Made by a program: the position numbers and the translations under genes
NCBI GenBank assembly: GCA_019454045.1
Contig: SKCR01007823.1
Location: 248,001 to 312,000, forward strand
Length of the DNA stretch: 64,000 bases
Reading direction: 5' to 3'
From: Zanthoxylum bungeanum
Lineage: Eukaryota; Streptophyta; Magnoliopsida; Sapindales; Rutaceae
The notes under the pieces: generated by a model
Told to the model about the DNA's origin: nothing
Seen by the model: the letters and a program-made list of their open reading frames with translations, nothing else
Databases searched by the model: none
In this document: one piece after another, positions 11,083 to 21,375 of the stretch
Position numbering within the stretch: the stretch's first letter is position 1
Layout of the letters: each line of letters starts with the position of its first letter

Positions 11083-11428
11083 TTTTTTTTATGTATTTTT
11101 CTCTCAAGTCTGGATGTCTTCAAGATTGCAATGACGAGCTCAATTTATAGAACCTAAAAAAGGGTGAGTAAAAATAGCACTAGTACCTGCCAAATGACAA
11201 TTATTAGCTAAACAGTAAAATATATCATGAAAGTCAAAATATCTGGATCCTGTCGAAGAAAATAAAAGAAAATAACAAAACAAATCACAATTATTAGATA
11301 AATACAAAGATAAATATTATTTACAGGAAGTAATGGCTTGAATGACGTCTATGCGTCAGGGACAAGCTTCCCATCCAATTTTCTTATAAATTGGCAAACA
11401 AGGTCTTTTAGAGTCAGATTCCCGAGAC
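11083..11428 (-). other. Spacer between the two env-position blocks of Athila-1
   Basis: No coding signal. On the minus strand it contains a TCTATAAATT TATA-like word about 60 bp before the LOG-like ATG (near 11140) and a short A run just before that ATG. This could be promoter and 5' UTR captured with the LOG-like gene, or chance. Confidence 0.45.
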
Positions 11429-11896
11429 TTAATTGTTGTCTTTCTTTTCAGAATTGTGTATATAACATGTGAATTGCGTGATGCACATATCCACTGAATG
11501 CGTCTCAAGAGTCAATGATATGTCATCCAAAGACTCCTTACTCAAGCCATCCCTAATGAATTTAATTTGATCTTCACGGTTATCAGACATCATTCCTAAA
11601 GAACGACAATGAGTATTGCATATCATGCGTGCACATTTATAGCAAACACTCATTCTTTTAGCTCTTCTCTTTTTAGCATAGGTGCTTCTTCCTAAACCAG
11701 GCAGATATGACACAAAAGAGTCAGAGGACTTATCTTCCAATCAGACCCGTGCTTCAATAATCCAACGAATGTCAGTAGGAATACCTTTGATCATCAAAAG
11801 TCTCATTCGTTCCAAGCGAGCTTTGTAGACTTTCATCAGAGAGTTTTGAGGGAGAAGAGGAAATTAATTGTGAAGATTTGAGAGAACTTCTTCCAT
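11429..11896 (-). pseudogene. Env-position ORF of Athila-1 with Cys/His-rich segment, function unknown
   Basis: Read from the minus-strand ATG at 11896. The first 55 or so codons (MEEVLSNLHN, then SLMKVYKARLERMRLLMIKG, then PTDIRW) match the start of the plus-strand ORF at 22052 in Athila-2. A stop early in the block and another just before 11740 interrupt it. The 103-codon stretch 11740-11429 then gives KKRRAKRMSVCYKCARMICN and HCRSLGMMSD, a basic then Cys/His-rich patch that may bind zinc or nucleic acid. I recognise no named family. Its place, after integrase and before the LOG-like block, is where Athila elements carry an env-like gene. A pyrimidine-rich stretch ending in TTTTTGTAG lies just upstream and could be a splice acceptor. 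Confidence 0.65.
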
Positions 11897-11979
11897 CCTG
11901 AAATGTGACTTTACCTACAAAAATTAAACACACCAAATCTGAATATATACACAAATTGCATGGGTTGCCTCCTAGCTAG

Positions 11980-13370
11980 CATTAAGTTTAACGTCGTCAG
12001 CTAGGCATGACTGCCCGAACGTTAGGCTGGATCTGAAAGTGTGATACTTTCTTTTTCTCGCTCAAATGATTCTCCCAGTAATGCTTGACACGCTAGCTGT
12101 TTACCCTGAATGAATTGTTGGATTTTGGGTTGTATATCTCAAAAAATTTGTAGGGTAACACCTGAGTAATCACAAATGGACCTGACCACTTTGATTTCAT
12201 CTTTTCAGGGAAAAGTTTCAACCATGAATCGTATAACAACACATGCTGCCCTGGCTCAAGTTATCTGCGCACTATTTTTTTATCATGCCATTTCTTTGTC
12301 TTTTCTTTGTACAGTTTGGCATTCTCATAAGCATGTAGGCGAAATTCCTCTGATTCATTGAGTTGGTGGAGCTGTTTTTCTCATACTACTTGTGGATCAA
12401 GATTTAACTTCTTCAGTGTCCAATATGCTTTGTGTTCAAGCTCTACTAGTAGATGGCGTGCTTTCCCAAACACCATTCTTTATGGGGACATACCGATGAG
12501 TGTCTTGTAAGCTGTCCGATAGGCCCATAATGCGTCATCCAGTTTTTCAGAGCAGTCATTCTTTGTTGATCCAACAGTTCTCTCAAGGATTATTTTGATC
12601 TCCTTGTTTGAAACTTCAACTTGTCCATTTGACTGTGGATGGTAAGCAGTGGAAACTTTATGAGTAACTCTGTATTTGGATAAGAGTGCATCGAATTATC
12701 TGTTGCAGAAATGTGTACCTCCATCACTGATAATCGCCCGAGGTGTTCTGAAGCGAGTGAAAATATTATTTTTAAGGAATTTTATCACCACTTTTGAATC
12801 ATTTGATGGCAGTGCTATTGCTTCAACCTATTTGGAGACGTAGTCTACTGTAACTAGTATGTACAGGTTTCTGAATAATGGAACAAAGGGTCCCATAAAA
12901 TCAATTCCTCATACATTAAATATCTCTACTTCCAGAATGTTTTGCAAAGGTCCTTCATTTCTCCTCGAAATATTTCCCGTTCTCTTGCATCTGTCACATT
13001 GATGAGAAAATAAGTAAGAATCTTTAAATAAAGTGGGCCATAACAAACCTGCTTGTAGGACTTTGGCTGCAATTTTATTCCCGCTTATGTGTCCGCCTAT
13101 AGTGATGAATGACAATGCTGCATGACACTATTGACTTCTCCTATGGAACACAACGTCTCAGTAATTGATCAGCACAACGTTTGAACAAGTATGGCTCATC
13201 CCAGACATAGTGTTTGACTTCTTTGAAAAAATTCTTTCGTTGCTGACGTGTCCATTCCAACAGACATTTTCCTGATACAATATAGTTTACATAGTCAGCA
13301 TACCAAGGGATATCGTGTTGTTTCATGGAAAACAATTGTTCATCTAGAAAAGTTTCTTTGATTGTCATTT
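11980..13370 (-). pseudogene. Athila-1 integrase
   Basis: Minus strand. The zinc-binding N-domain includes HQCDRCKRTGN (13115-12909 frame). The core has VAVDYVSKWVEAIALP and IISDGGTHF with the catalytic Asp residues, then [14 protein letters not shown] with the Glu region, and WAYRTAYKT. The C-terminal part reads LYDSWLKLFPEKMKSKWSGP, the Athila tail also seen in Athila-2. Stops occur throughout, for example after THFCNR and at VNS. The segment at 13368-13141 links RNase H to the zinc domain. Confidence 0.85.
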
Positions 13371-14018
13371 CATTGCCAGCTGTTTCTCCATTCTCGAGCC
13401 TTGATTAGTGATCTGCCACTTGGTTTTCTATCCATTTCCTGTCTCGGATCTCCAGGTCAAATTCTTACAGTAGAAGCACCCAATGGATCAATCTGGGCTT
13501 AGCATATTTCTTCGCGATCAGATATTTGATTGCTGTATAGACCACCACTTTGGGACCCAACAGATAGGAATGAAATTTATCAAAAGCAAACACAACTGCA
13601 AGCAACTCCTTTTCAGTAGTTGTTTAATTAAGTTGAGCTTCATTCAGAGTTCTGCTGAAGTAGAAAATGGTATGGAAAGGTTTTTCTTTGCGTTGTCCCA
13701 AAACTGAACCTACAGAAAAATCACTAGCATCGCGCATCACTTCAAATAGAAGAGTCTAATCTGGTGCTACTTTGATTGGGGCAGAGACCAGCTTCTGTTT
13801 TAGATCTAAAAAGCTTTGTGGCATTTTTTTGTGAATTTGAAAGGCATGTCTTTCTCTATAAGATTGCACAGAGGTTTCGCAATCTTGGAGAAGTCTTTGA
13901 TAAATCTCCTGTAAAAGCCTGCATGTCCGAGAAAACTCTGAATCCCTTTGACAGTTGTTGGTGGAGGTAGTTTTTCAATTATCTCAATCTTTGCTTTGTC
14001 TACCTCGATTTCCTTTTG
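13371..14018 (-). pseudogene. Athila-1 RNase H domain
   Basis: Degraded minus-strand RNase H. Recognisable phrases are [49 protein letters not shown] and the DH of the final motif near 13400. It is interrupted by several stops. It would remove the RNA strand during reverse transcription. Confidence 0.78.
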
Positions 14019-14660
14019 TTAGATCTGATGTCCCATGATGATGCCTTCATGTACCATAAAGTGGCATGTCTTCCTGTTGAGTACCAGGTTGGCATCTTCG
14101 CACCTTTGTAACACCTTTTCCAGATTTTGAAAGCAGTGGTCAAACAATTCTCTAAACACAGAGAAATCATCCATGAAAACCTCTATACTTTTTTCCAGCA
14201 TGTCTGAGAAGATGGATATCATGCAACGTTGAAATGTGGTAGGAGCATTACATAGTCCAAATGGCATCATGCGGAAAGGAAAAGTACCATACTGACATGT
14301 AAAAATGGTTTTCCCGTGATCTTCTAGGGCGATGGCAATCTGATTGTACCCCGAATATCCATCCAGAAAATAATAGAACTCATGTCCCGCCAATATGTCT
14401 AACATCTGATCAATGAATAGTAATAGAAAATGATCTTTCCTTATTGCTTTGTTCAGCTTCCTGTAGTCCATGCATACTCTCTATCCAGTCAACGTTCTTG
14501 TTGGAATCAGCTTATTCTTTTCATTTGTGACTACAGTTATTCCACCTTTCTTTGGCATACATTACATAGGACTTACCCACGTGCTGTCAGAGATTGGGTA
14601 GATGATGCCGGCATCCAACCATTTGATAATTTCTTTCTTCACGACATCCTTCATGATTGG
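14019..14660 (-). pseudogene. Athila-1 reverse transcriptase
   Basis: Minus strand. The 150-codon open frame 14471-14019 starts MDYRKLNKAIRKDHF and continues with FLDGYSGYNQIAIA and MPFGLCNAPTTFQRCM. The active site is FMDDFSVF (FMDD at 14166-14177), where related elements have YMDD or FVDD. The frame upstream to 14660 (VKKEIIKWLDAGIIYPISDS and CMPKKGGITVVTNEKNKL) belongs to the same domain but has two nonsense codons. The catalytic Asp pair is intact, but the polyprotein is not. Confidence 0.9.
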
Positions 14661-14662
14661 AT

Positions 14663-15181
14663 TTAGTCTCCATTGATGCTCCACTGTGGCTTGTACTCGT
14701 CATTCATCAGAATTTTGTGCATGCAAAATGATGGACTAATGCCTCGAATGTCTGCTATAGTCCAGCCAATGACTTTCTTGTGTTCTCGTAATACTCTCAG
14801 TAACTTATCTTCCTGCTCCAATGTTAGCAATGAAGAAATAGTCACAGGTAAATCAGAAGAGCTTCCTAAAATTGCATACATGAGATGGCTCGAAAGTAGC
14901 TTTAGTTCAAGCTGCGGTGGTTCTTCAATCGAGGGCTTGATTCGCTCCTTTTTTGAAAGTTCCAAGCTTTCCACATGTGGTGTCGATTTGAAGCGAAAGG
15001 GTCTGTCAAGATAGTTGATATATTCCAGAATTTCATCATCTAGCTCGCTATCAGTCATGTTGGTGATGCAAGCTTCAAGTTTATCCATGGGAAGTTGCAT
15101 TGTATCAGTATCATGGATGATACTATCTACAACATCAATTCTGAAACATTCATCCTCCTTTTCATCACTCGAGAATTTCAT
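14663..15181 (-). pseudogene. Athila-1 protease-RT linker
   Basis: A 172-codon open segment with the phrases usual before Athila RT: KPSIEEPPQLELKLLSSHL, then TLEQEDKLLRVLREHKKVIG and WTIADIRGISPS. Not an independent gene; it is a piece of the gag-pol polyprotein. Confidence 0.85.
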
Positions 15182-15228
15182 AGCTTTGAAAACATTAAAA
15201 GTAACTTCTTAGTCCTGTACTTTCTTAG

Positions 15229-15864
15229 TTAGTTCTCCTTTTTGTACATCAATAACAGTTCGACCTGTAGCCAAGAATGGTCTCCCGAGGATGATAGGTA
15301 CATCTTTGTCTTCTTCCATGTCAAGGATAATGAAATCTTCTGGAGAATGAGCTTGTCAACTTTGACCAGCACAACTTCAACTACACCTCTCGGAAATACG
15401 AGTGTTCTATCAGTAAGTTGCAGAGAGACTGAGGTGGGCATTACTTCTCCAATATGCAGTTTCCTGTAAATCCAAAAAGGCATAAAATTAACACAAGCAC
15501 CTAGATCCCACAAAGCTTTACCGACGTAATGTTCTCCTATGGTGCATGGGATGGTGAAACTGCCAGGATCTTTCAACTTTGGGAGAAGTTTCTTCTGAAT
15601 GATGGCGCTGCATTCTTCTGTCAATGCTACTGTCTCGTAATCTTCCAATCTCCGCTTACGTGACATAATGTCTTTCATGAATTTGACATAGCTGGGCATT
15701 TGTTCCAACACTTCTGCAAATGGAATGTTGATATGCAGATTTTTGAAGATCTCCAAGAATCGAGCAAACTGCTTGTCCAGATTGTTTTTCTGGAGACGCT
15801 GTGGAAAAGGTGGAGGTGAAGTGAATCTTTCTTGATCATTTTCCGTTGTTTCTTTTTCCTCCAT
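15229..15864 (-). pseudogene. Athila-1 aspartic protease
   Basis: A 211-codon open segment. The retropepsin-like core reads FTIPCTIGEHYVGKALWDLG, followed by ACVNFMPFWIYRKL. The active-site triad appears as DLGA, the form usual in Athila elements. FKNLHINIPFAEVLEQMPSY upstream is the typical gag-protease junction. An aspartic protease of this kind cuts the polyprotein into mature units. Confidence 0.88.
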
Positions 15865-16042
15865 CTGTGGCTCTGTTCTTTTAGAACTTCCTCAATCGAT
15901 GCCTGATTCCAACATCTTTATTGATTTTAGTACCGCTTTTCAAAGTAATGGCTTGACATTGCTCCTTCCCTCGATTCATTGGATTTGGTTCTGTATTGCT
16001 AGGAAGGTTACCTGGTGGTCTGTAACTCTGAGCATTGGTCAT

Positions 16043-17169
16043 CTATCCTATTTGATTTTCCAGTGCCTTTATAGAAGCTGATTGGCTTGGAAACATAGTA
16101 ACGTATGTTGCTTGTTGCTTTTTGAACATCTCTGCAATCCATTCTTTAATATCTGGTTCATTCTCATACTTCTGGCCTTTGTTTTGTTGTTGGAATCTGG
16201 GTGGTGGATTGTTCTTTTTCCCTGAATTGTTGCTCCATGCGAAACTGGGATGATTCCTCCACCTTGGGTTGTAGGTGTTGGAATTTGGATTTTTCCCTTG
16301 TCTATTGAAATTGTTGACATAATTCACCGTCTCATCATGTTGGTTTGTTTCTGGTGCTCCTTCATATGGTGAACTTGCGGATCCAATATTTCCTTACATG
16401 CTAAGAGTTTCCATGAATTTCTATATCTGATCTAGCTTGGCATTCATTGCTGTGTTGGCTCCAACTTCATAAATTCCAACAATTCGTTGGATCATGCTTC
16501 TTTGTGTTGGCCACAAAGAATTATTGTTGGCCATTTCTTCAATCAAGTCCCAAGCCCGATCTTCTCATTTTTTCCCATTAAAGCTCCTTCAGCCGCAGCA
16601 TCAATTGTGGTTCTCATAAGTCCAGAAAGTCCATTGTAAAAGGTTTGGACTTGTAGCCACTTTGCAATCTCATGATGTGGACATTTTTTGAGCAAATCCT
16701 TGTACCTTTCCCAAGCTTCCCAGAGGGATTCTGAGTCATGTTGCACAAAGGATGTGATGTCATTCCTCAGCTTCGCAGTTCTAGCTGGTGGAAAGTATTT
16801 TGCAAGGAATTTGGTGGCTAGAGTGTTCCAAGTTGTGATGGAACTTTCTAGTAGTGAATGTAACCAAGCCTTAGCTCTGTCTTTCAAGGAATATGGAAAA
16901 ACACACAGTCTCATTTCTTCTTCTGCCACTCGGTTGTAATTGAAAGTGCCGCAAACTTCTAGGAAGTTGCTTATGTGGGCATTAGGATCTTCAGTTGCAT
17001 TCCCCCCAAACTGAACTAACTATTGTATAATCTGGATGCATCTTTTGATGTCACACATATTTGCTGATAAGGGAGGAAGTACAATGCATGAAATAAAGCC
17101 GTCAACCACCGGAATAGTTCTGTCTCGAATAGGAATTGGTGGTGCAACTTCCAACGGTTCATGTTCCAT
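16043..17169 (-). pseudogene. Athila-1 gag
   Basis: Starts at a minus-strand ATG at 17169 (MEHEPLEVAPPIPIRDRTIP). After a stop near 17020 it continues with FGGNATEDPNAHISNFLEVC and the open frame 16929-16543 (FPYSLKDRAKAWLHSL, KYFPPARTAKLRND, ESLWEAWERYKDLLKKCPHH). A stop-rich stretch follows, and then the C-terminal part at 16327-16043 (NTYNPRWRNHPSFAWSN). Gag would form the particle shell. The start is the first ATG in the conserved frame, about 215 bp inside the primer site. Confidence 0.85.
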
Positions 17170-17385
17170 GTTGATCAGTGCTTCTTGGCCTTCTCATATT
17201 TCCCTTCTCAATTGTATGATGGTTCTTTCAATTTATGGGTCAAGCGGTCGGATTTCAAAGCTTTTGGTTCATCTTATATAGTGTCTGAGAACCTGAAACA
17301 CAAGAAAATAGAAATAACAAGTAAAATGAAATTAGACACAAGTAAAAGTATCTAACCCCAAAATTAATAGTGAAAGATAAATAAG

Positions 17386-17403
17386 TCCCCGACAACGGTG
17401 TCA
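17386..17403 (-). other. Primer binding site of Athila-1
   Basis: The minus strand reads TGACACCGTTGTCGGGGA. It differs from the Athila tRNA-Asp-type site TGGCGCCGTTGCCGGGGA at three positions, all transitions, as expected from decay of methylated cytosines. It sits 6 bp inside the 5' LTR. Confidence 0.8.
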
Positions 17404-18285
17404 AAAACTTGATCGGCGTGATCACACACGTATCGTTCAAGTAGTATAAAATGTATCGATCCTACGAGGACTTAATACCTAAGCTATCAATTTATGAAGT
17501 CAAATATTTACGAGTATCTAATGGATTGGTTGTTTGATTAGATGGTGATTTTAAACTTAAAATAAGTAAAATATCGAGAAAGTAAATTAAAGGAAAATTC
17601 AATATTATTAAACTATCCAGGGTTGTGAATCCTTCCAATATCTTTTAAAGATGAAGTGGTTATCTCACGTTTGTGCAATATATTAGTTTATTAACTTGGA
17701 ACACAGATTTATGCAAAAGCCTCTTCCGATGGTCAGATGCAAATACCCAATATAACCCAATTAATCATATTCATATGTCAACCAAATTATCTGAATTCAT
17801 TAAGATTAAGTTCCAATTATGGCTACCCCCACCCGACAGGTATATTCCTATCCTGTAAGGAAATCTATTAAGGGTTATCTATCCTTAAGGGAGATCATGA
17901 GCTATTGAGTCTATGGCTGAAATCTAAAATCTCTTTTCCAAGTTCATTTTAAGTTTACCAAATCAATCTTATTAATGGCCAGTTAACAAGAAGCATTAAA
18001 CTTAAGGCTCAATAAAGAAACCTTTATATTACCCAAACTGTAAAATAACCCTTTTATAAACCGGTGATATTGGAATTCATCACAACCCCAGATAACAGAT
18101 TTAGTTACAACACATATCTATGTCTAGTAAAAACGTAAATATAGTAAATGACATAAAGTAAAAGCTTGAAAGTAAAAAGGTAAATAAAGCAATAAAGAAA
18201 ATGTTGGGGGTTAAATGATCCACTTTTATTACTTCTATTTTAGATATCTCCCTTATTATAATATATTAACTTTGCGTGATAATTA

Positions 18286-18444
18286 CCAACTGACCATATA
18301 GGCGGTATCCTGATTAAGTCAAATTTAAAATTAATTCCAACCGACCATAAAGGCGGTATCCAATTTAGTCAGGTTTAAAATCAATTTAATTAAGTCCAAC
18401 CGACCATAAAGGCGGTATCCCATTAAGTCAGGTTTTAAATAGTT
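18286..18444. repeat. Three-copy tandem repeat in the Athila-1 LTR
   Basis: Three units start at 18286, 18337 and 18396. Each begins CCAACYGACCATAWAGGCGG and continues TATCC, then an AT-rich tail with AAGTCAGGTTTAAA. The period is 51 to 59 bp. It lies downstream of the LTR TATA, so it would be transcribed. Confidence 0.9.
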
Positions 18445-18704
18445 TATATATTATAATTAAGGGAGATTAATCTAAATATTAGTAATAAAAGCTTAACCTT
18501 TTACCTCAGCAGAAGGGAGTTACCTCCTCATACTGAACAGTAAAAAATAAAAAAATAAAAAGTAAAATACAGAAAGTATTATTGCATAAAGTAAATAAAA
18601 TTAAATACAGAAAGCTATAAATAAACAAACAGGATACAATTTTCTTAGTATTCTTAAGGAATTCCTCATAAGAAGGTATGAATTTTCCTTCTGATTTCAG
18701 CCTT

Positions 18705-18712
18705 TATTTATA
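18705..18712 (-). promoter_or_regulatory. TATA box of Athila-1 LTR
   Basis: Minus strand TATAAATA in a CACTATAAATAAAGGCTG context, about 510 bp inside the LTR outer end. It is preceded upstream by the U3 repeats at 18734-18970. It is the best promoter candidate of the element. Confidence 0.6.
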
Positions 18713-18733
18713 GTGAAAATTCTGCTCCACGCA

Positions 18734-18970
18734 TCGCGACGCGCCACTCATTCACTGCGATGATGACACATGTCCGACCTCTGAATTATTGGTTCCTCAT
18801 CGCGATGCGTAGGTACTTAATGTCGCGATATGTGCATAGTAAATATCGGCAGCATGGGATGATGACACGTGTCCGATGAACGTTAGAAAGACTGCTGTGA
18901 TGTTGACACATGGCAGATTCATGTTAACATGTCTACATCATAGCAAGTTTCTCTGATTTTGACACGTATT
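18734..18970. promoter_or_regulatory. U3 motif cluster upstream of the Athila-1 TATA
   Basis: Contains GACACGTGTC (18864-18873), a palindrome with a CACGTG G-box core, and variants GACACATGTC (18765-18774), GACACATGG (18905-18913) and GACACGTAT (18961-18969). It also has three TCGCGA palindromes at 18734, 18800 and 18823. All lie within about 260 bp upstream of the TATA box in the sense of transcription. Confidence 0.55.
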
Positions 18971-19222
18971 CGGTGCACGTTAGCGGCACATGATAGTAGG
19001 AGGCGCATTTTAGCAATGGTGCATTTTAGTAGGAAATTTACATTTTTGCTCTTTTTGACTGTTTTTTGTTCGATGTTTTAGCCTCGAATTGCTTCCAGAG
19101 AGTCCTATTATTTTATTTATCAACAAAATAACACAAAACACATCAAAATATTCATAAATCTCAAGAAATAAAAAATATTAAGTAAAATGGACGATAAATA
19201 CTAATATATTTACCGCTTATCA

Positions 19223-19594
19223 TTATCTGAGTCCAGTCCTATATGATCTCATCATACAAGATGCCTCCATTCCCATGTCACTACATGAACGATCCTGGAT
19301 CAAGGTTGTTATACAAGTATAGAATGGACCGCAACTTAGATAAACCACAAACAAAGTACCCTATTTGTTGGCTCTTTACGGACTATTTAGATTACTAACT
19401 TCAGACATAAACTCTCTTGTACATCAAACATACACTAAGTCTAAAGGTACAATAGTAATCAAGGTAAACAAGACAATTGGACAATATGCGATATAAATCA
19501 AACAACTTTGATAAAATGAATAATTCATTTATTATTATTACAATAATCAATTCTGTTTTATAATATATGAAACTTTAGGACATAAATCCCAACA
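19223..19594 (-). repeat. Copia LTR fragment interrupted by Athila-1
   Basis: The minus strand begins TGTTGGGATTTATGTCCTAA at 19594, a common start of plant copia LTRs. The sequence ends where the Athila-1 LTR begins, so the rest of this LTR should lie left of Athila-1, outside the window. It is not of the same family as Copia-A to E. Confidence 0.6.
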
Positions 19595-21375
19595 CCATGA
19601 TGCAAGGAAGCTCTTCAAATCTTCTCACTTTCATAAGATTCTGAAGAATGGTCATGAATTTCAAGTTTTTCTTGGTCAAGTAAGCCTATTTTCTTCTTTC
19701 TTCTTCTCATTTAAGAAAATGAGCATCCATTCTTTAATTGCATTCTCACACTTAGGAACCCTATGAGTTTGGGGATTTATTGTTTGAGAAGATTGGGCAA
19801 AGTTTAAGCCCCACTACATGTTTATGAAGTTGTTTAGAATGATTTGTGCCTAAGACTTGATTGAAATAATATCAAGGTGTAAATGGGCATGAGGGTCGAA
19901 TTCTTAGCATGTTAGGGGGAAAATTGTTTTTGATGTTTTGATGTTGTGATGATACTAGATTAATGCATGTTTTGAGTATGTTAAAAAGTAGTCATAGTGT
20001 GCGGTGTTGGCACTACATTTTGGAATTTGGAATATAAATCAGGGATTATCCCTGAACTTTTATCACTCTAAGGGTCTCATATCAGCGCATCTACACATAT
20101 TACATCGTGTCACAAACTTAATATGCCATCTAGTGATAGAAGTTCCAAAGTATAATCCTCGATTTATATTCTAACCAAGTTATCTATTATAACTTGTTGT
20201 CAAAAATCGTAATTTTCTTCGACGAAGCGAAGTAGTACCAGCCAGATCCTAAATCAGTGAGTGGGTCCTTTTCTCAAATTGATTTCTACTTATATTTTTT
20301 TGAATTGAGATTTACATTTAAATCACATAGGACGTTAGCCAAGTCTGATTATAAATGCTTTACAATTTGATAATATTTTTAGAAAGATTGATTTCAAAGT
20401 ATGATTTTGTGATTTTAGAGGCATGGGGAAAAATCCCACCTCATATGTAACTTGGTACAGATATTGGAATTGACGGTTACTGGAATTGACATATTCTATT
20501 TTATTGAGAATGGGCAATGGTCCCTATGCATGTGTTTAGATTTGAGATGAGATAATAGTATTGATCAAAGTCAAAAGTTAGAGGCTCAGGTGATGAAAAC
20601 CTGCCTGAGCAAAGCCAGACAAACCCACAAGAGATTGTTATCCACGCAACTCCTGTGAACCACGGGGAACAAAGCCCGTGAAACCCATAAAAGATTGTTA
20701 TGAGAGCCTAAGAAAGCATAACGAGGTTTGGAGATTAGAAACCCGTGAAGAACAAAGCCTCACGATCCCCTAATTGCTTGAAACGCCACAAAGGACATCG
20801 ACCCCTTTGATAAGTTTTTTTGAAAAGAATCCACCATTCCATGGTTAGCCATCACGGCCTCACCATCAATGTGCCTGACGGTAATATTAATTTTTTTTTG
20901 GTTAAAACATTCATCGATTTTACTAATGAAAAGGTTGTTTAAATAGTACAATGGAAACCCTAATTGTAATATATTAAAAAACAGAAATAACCCTAAGTAA
21001 TAATCCTTATTACAAATAGAATCTTGAGCCCCTAACATTTGGACCACTCTAGAATAAACACCAATTTAAAACCTAGGGCCCCTAACAGTCGACCCACTCT
21101 AAAATAAACACTAACATTAACCCCCTATAGGAGGCCTTCGCTTGTATATTTTCGACCCCTTCATTGCCAAATAATTTGAATGGATTATTAGGCTTCATCC
21201 TTGGATGCTTGGATGCATACGTCGAGGCTTGTTTCCTTGATGCTCTCATTCCCTGCCGGTAGCATATCCTGGAGGGGGATGTTACAGAAATCAAATAAAT
21301 TTTGGAAAACAATCACAAATATTAGTCTCTTTGGTAGACTGGTTCATTTTGGGCATACCGAACAGCTTTCAAAAC
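19595..21375. other. Unassigned region between two elements
   Basis: No clear gene. The minus-strand ORFs at 20335-20517, 20760-21047 and 21082-21312 match no family I recognise. The phrase GGAGGGGGATGTTACA at about 21262-21277 looks like the end of a chromovirus-type Ty3 LTR, so part of the stretch may be an old Ty3 LTR. A 60-bp-spaced direct repeat lies at 20610-20701. Confidence 0.4.
20610..20701. repeat. Imperfect direct repeat, 60-bp period
   Basis: Units 20610-20641 and 20670-20701 share CAAAGCC, AAACCCA and AGATTGTTAT. A weaker third copy of the first part, GAACAAAGCC, follows near 20750. Confidence 0.7.

Larger units (their letters stand above)
9707..19222 (-). mobile_element. Athila-1, Ty3/gypsy (Athila-clade) retrotransposon, 3' end outside
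   Basis: Minus-strand element with, in order from the right: 5' LTR 17410-19222, a degenerate tRNA-Asp-type primer site, gag, protease, RT, RNase H, integrase, two env-position blocks and a 3' noncoding tail. The gag phrases (FPYSLKDRAKAWLHSL, KYFPPARTAKLRND) and RT phrases (FLDGYSGYNQIAIA, PFGLCNAPTTFQRCM) are typical of the Athila clade. The 3' LTR is not in the window; Copia-A begins at 9706. Every coding part carries stops or frameshifts, so it is a dead copy. Confidence 0.9.
17410..19222 (-). repeat. 5' LTR of Athila-1
   Basis: About 1.81 kb. On the minus strand it runs from TGATAAGCGG at 19222 to the CA at 17410-17411, followed by the primer site. It holds a TATAAATA box, U3 repeats and a three-copy tandem repeat downstream of the TATA. 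The next five bases outside, 19223-19227, are attat; the matching duplication is beyond the left edge. Confidence 0.82.

Noticed and set aside
20760..21047. ORF of 95 codons on the minus strand
   Set aside because: Composition and lack of any family motif suggest chance; noted only as part of the unassigned region.
21082..21312. ORF of 76 codons that could be a host gene exon
   Set aside because: No recognisable domain, no splice context, and it overlaps a possible Ty3 LTR end (GATGTTACA).
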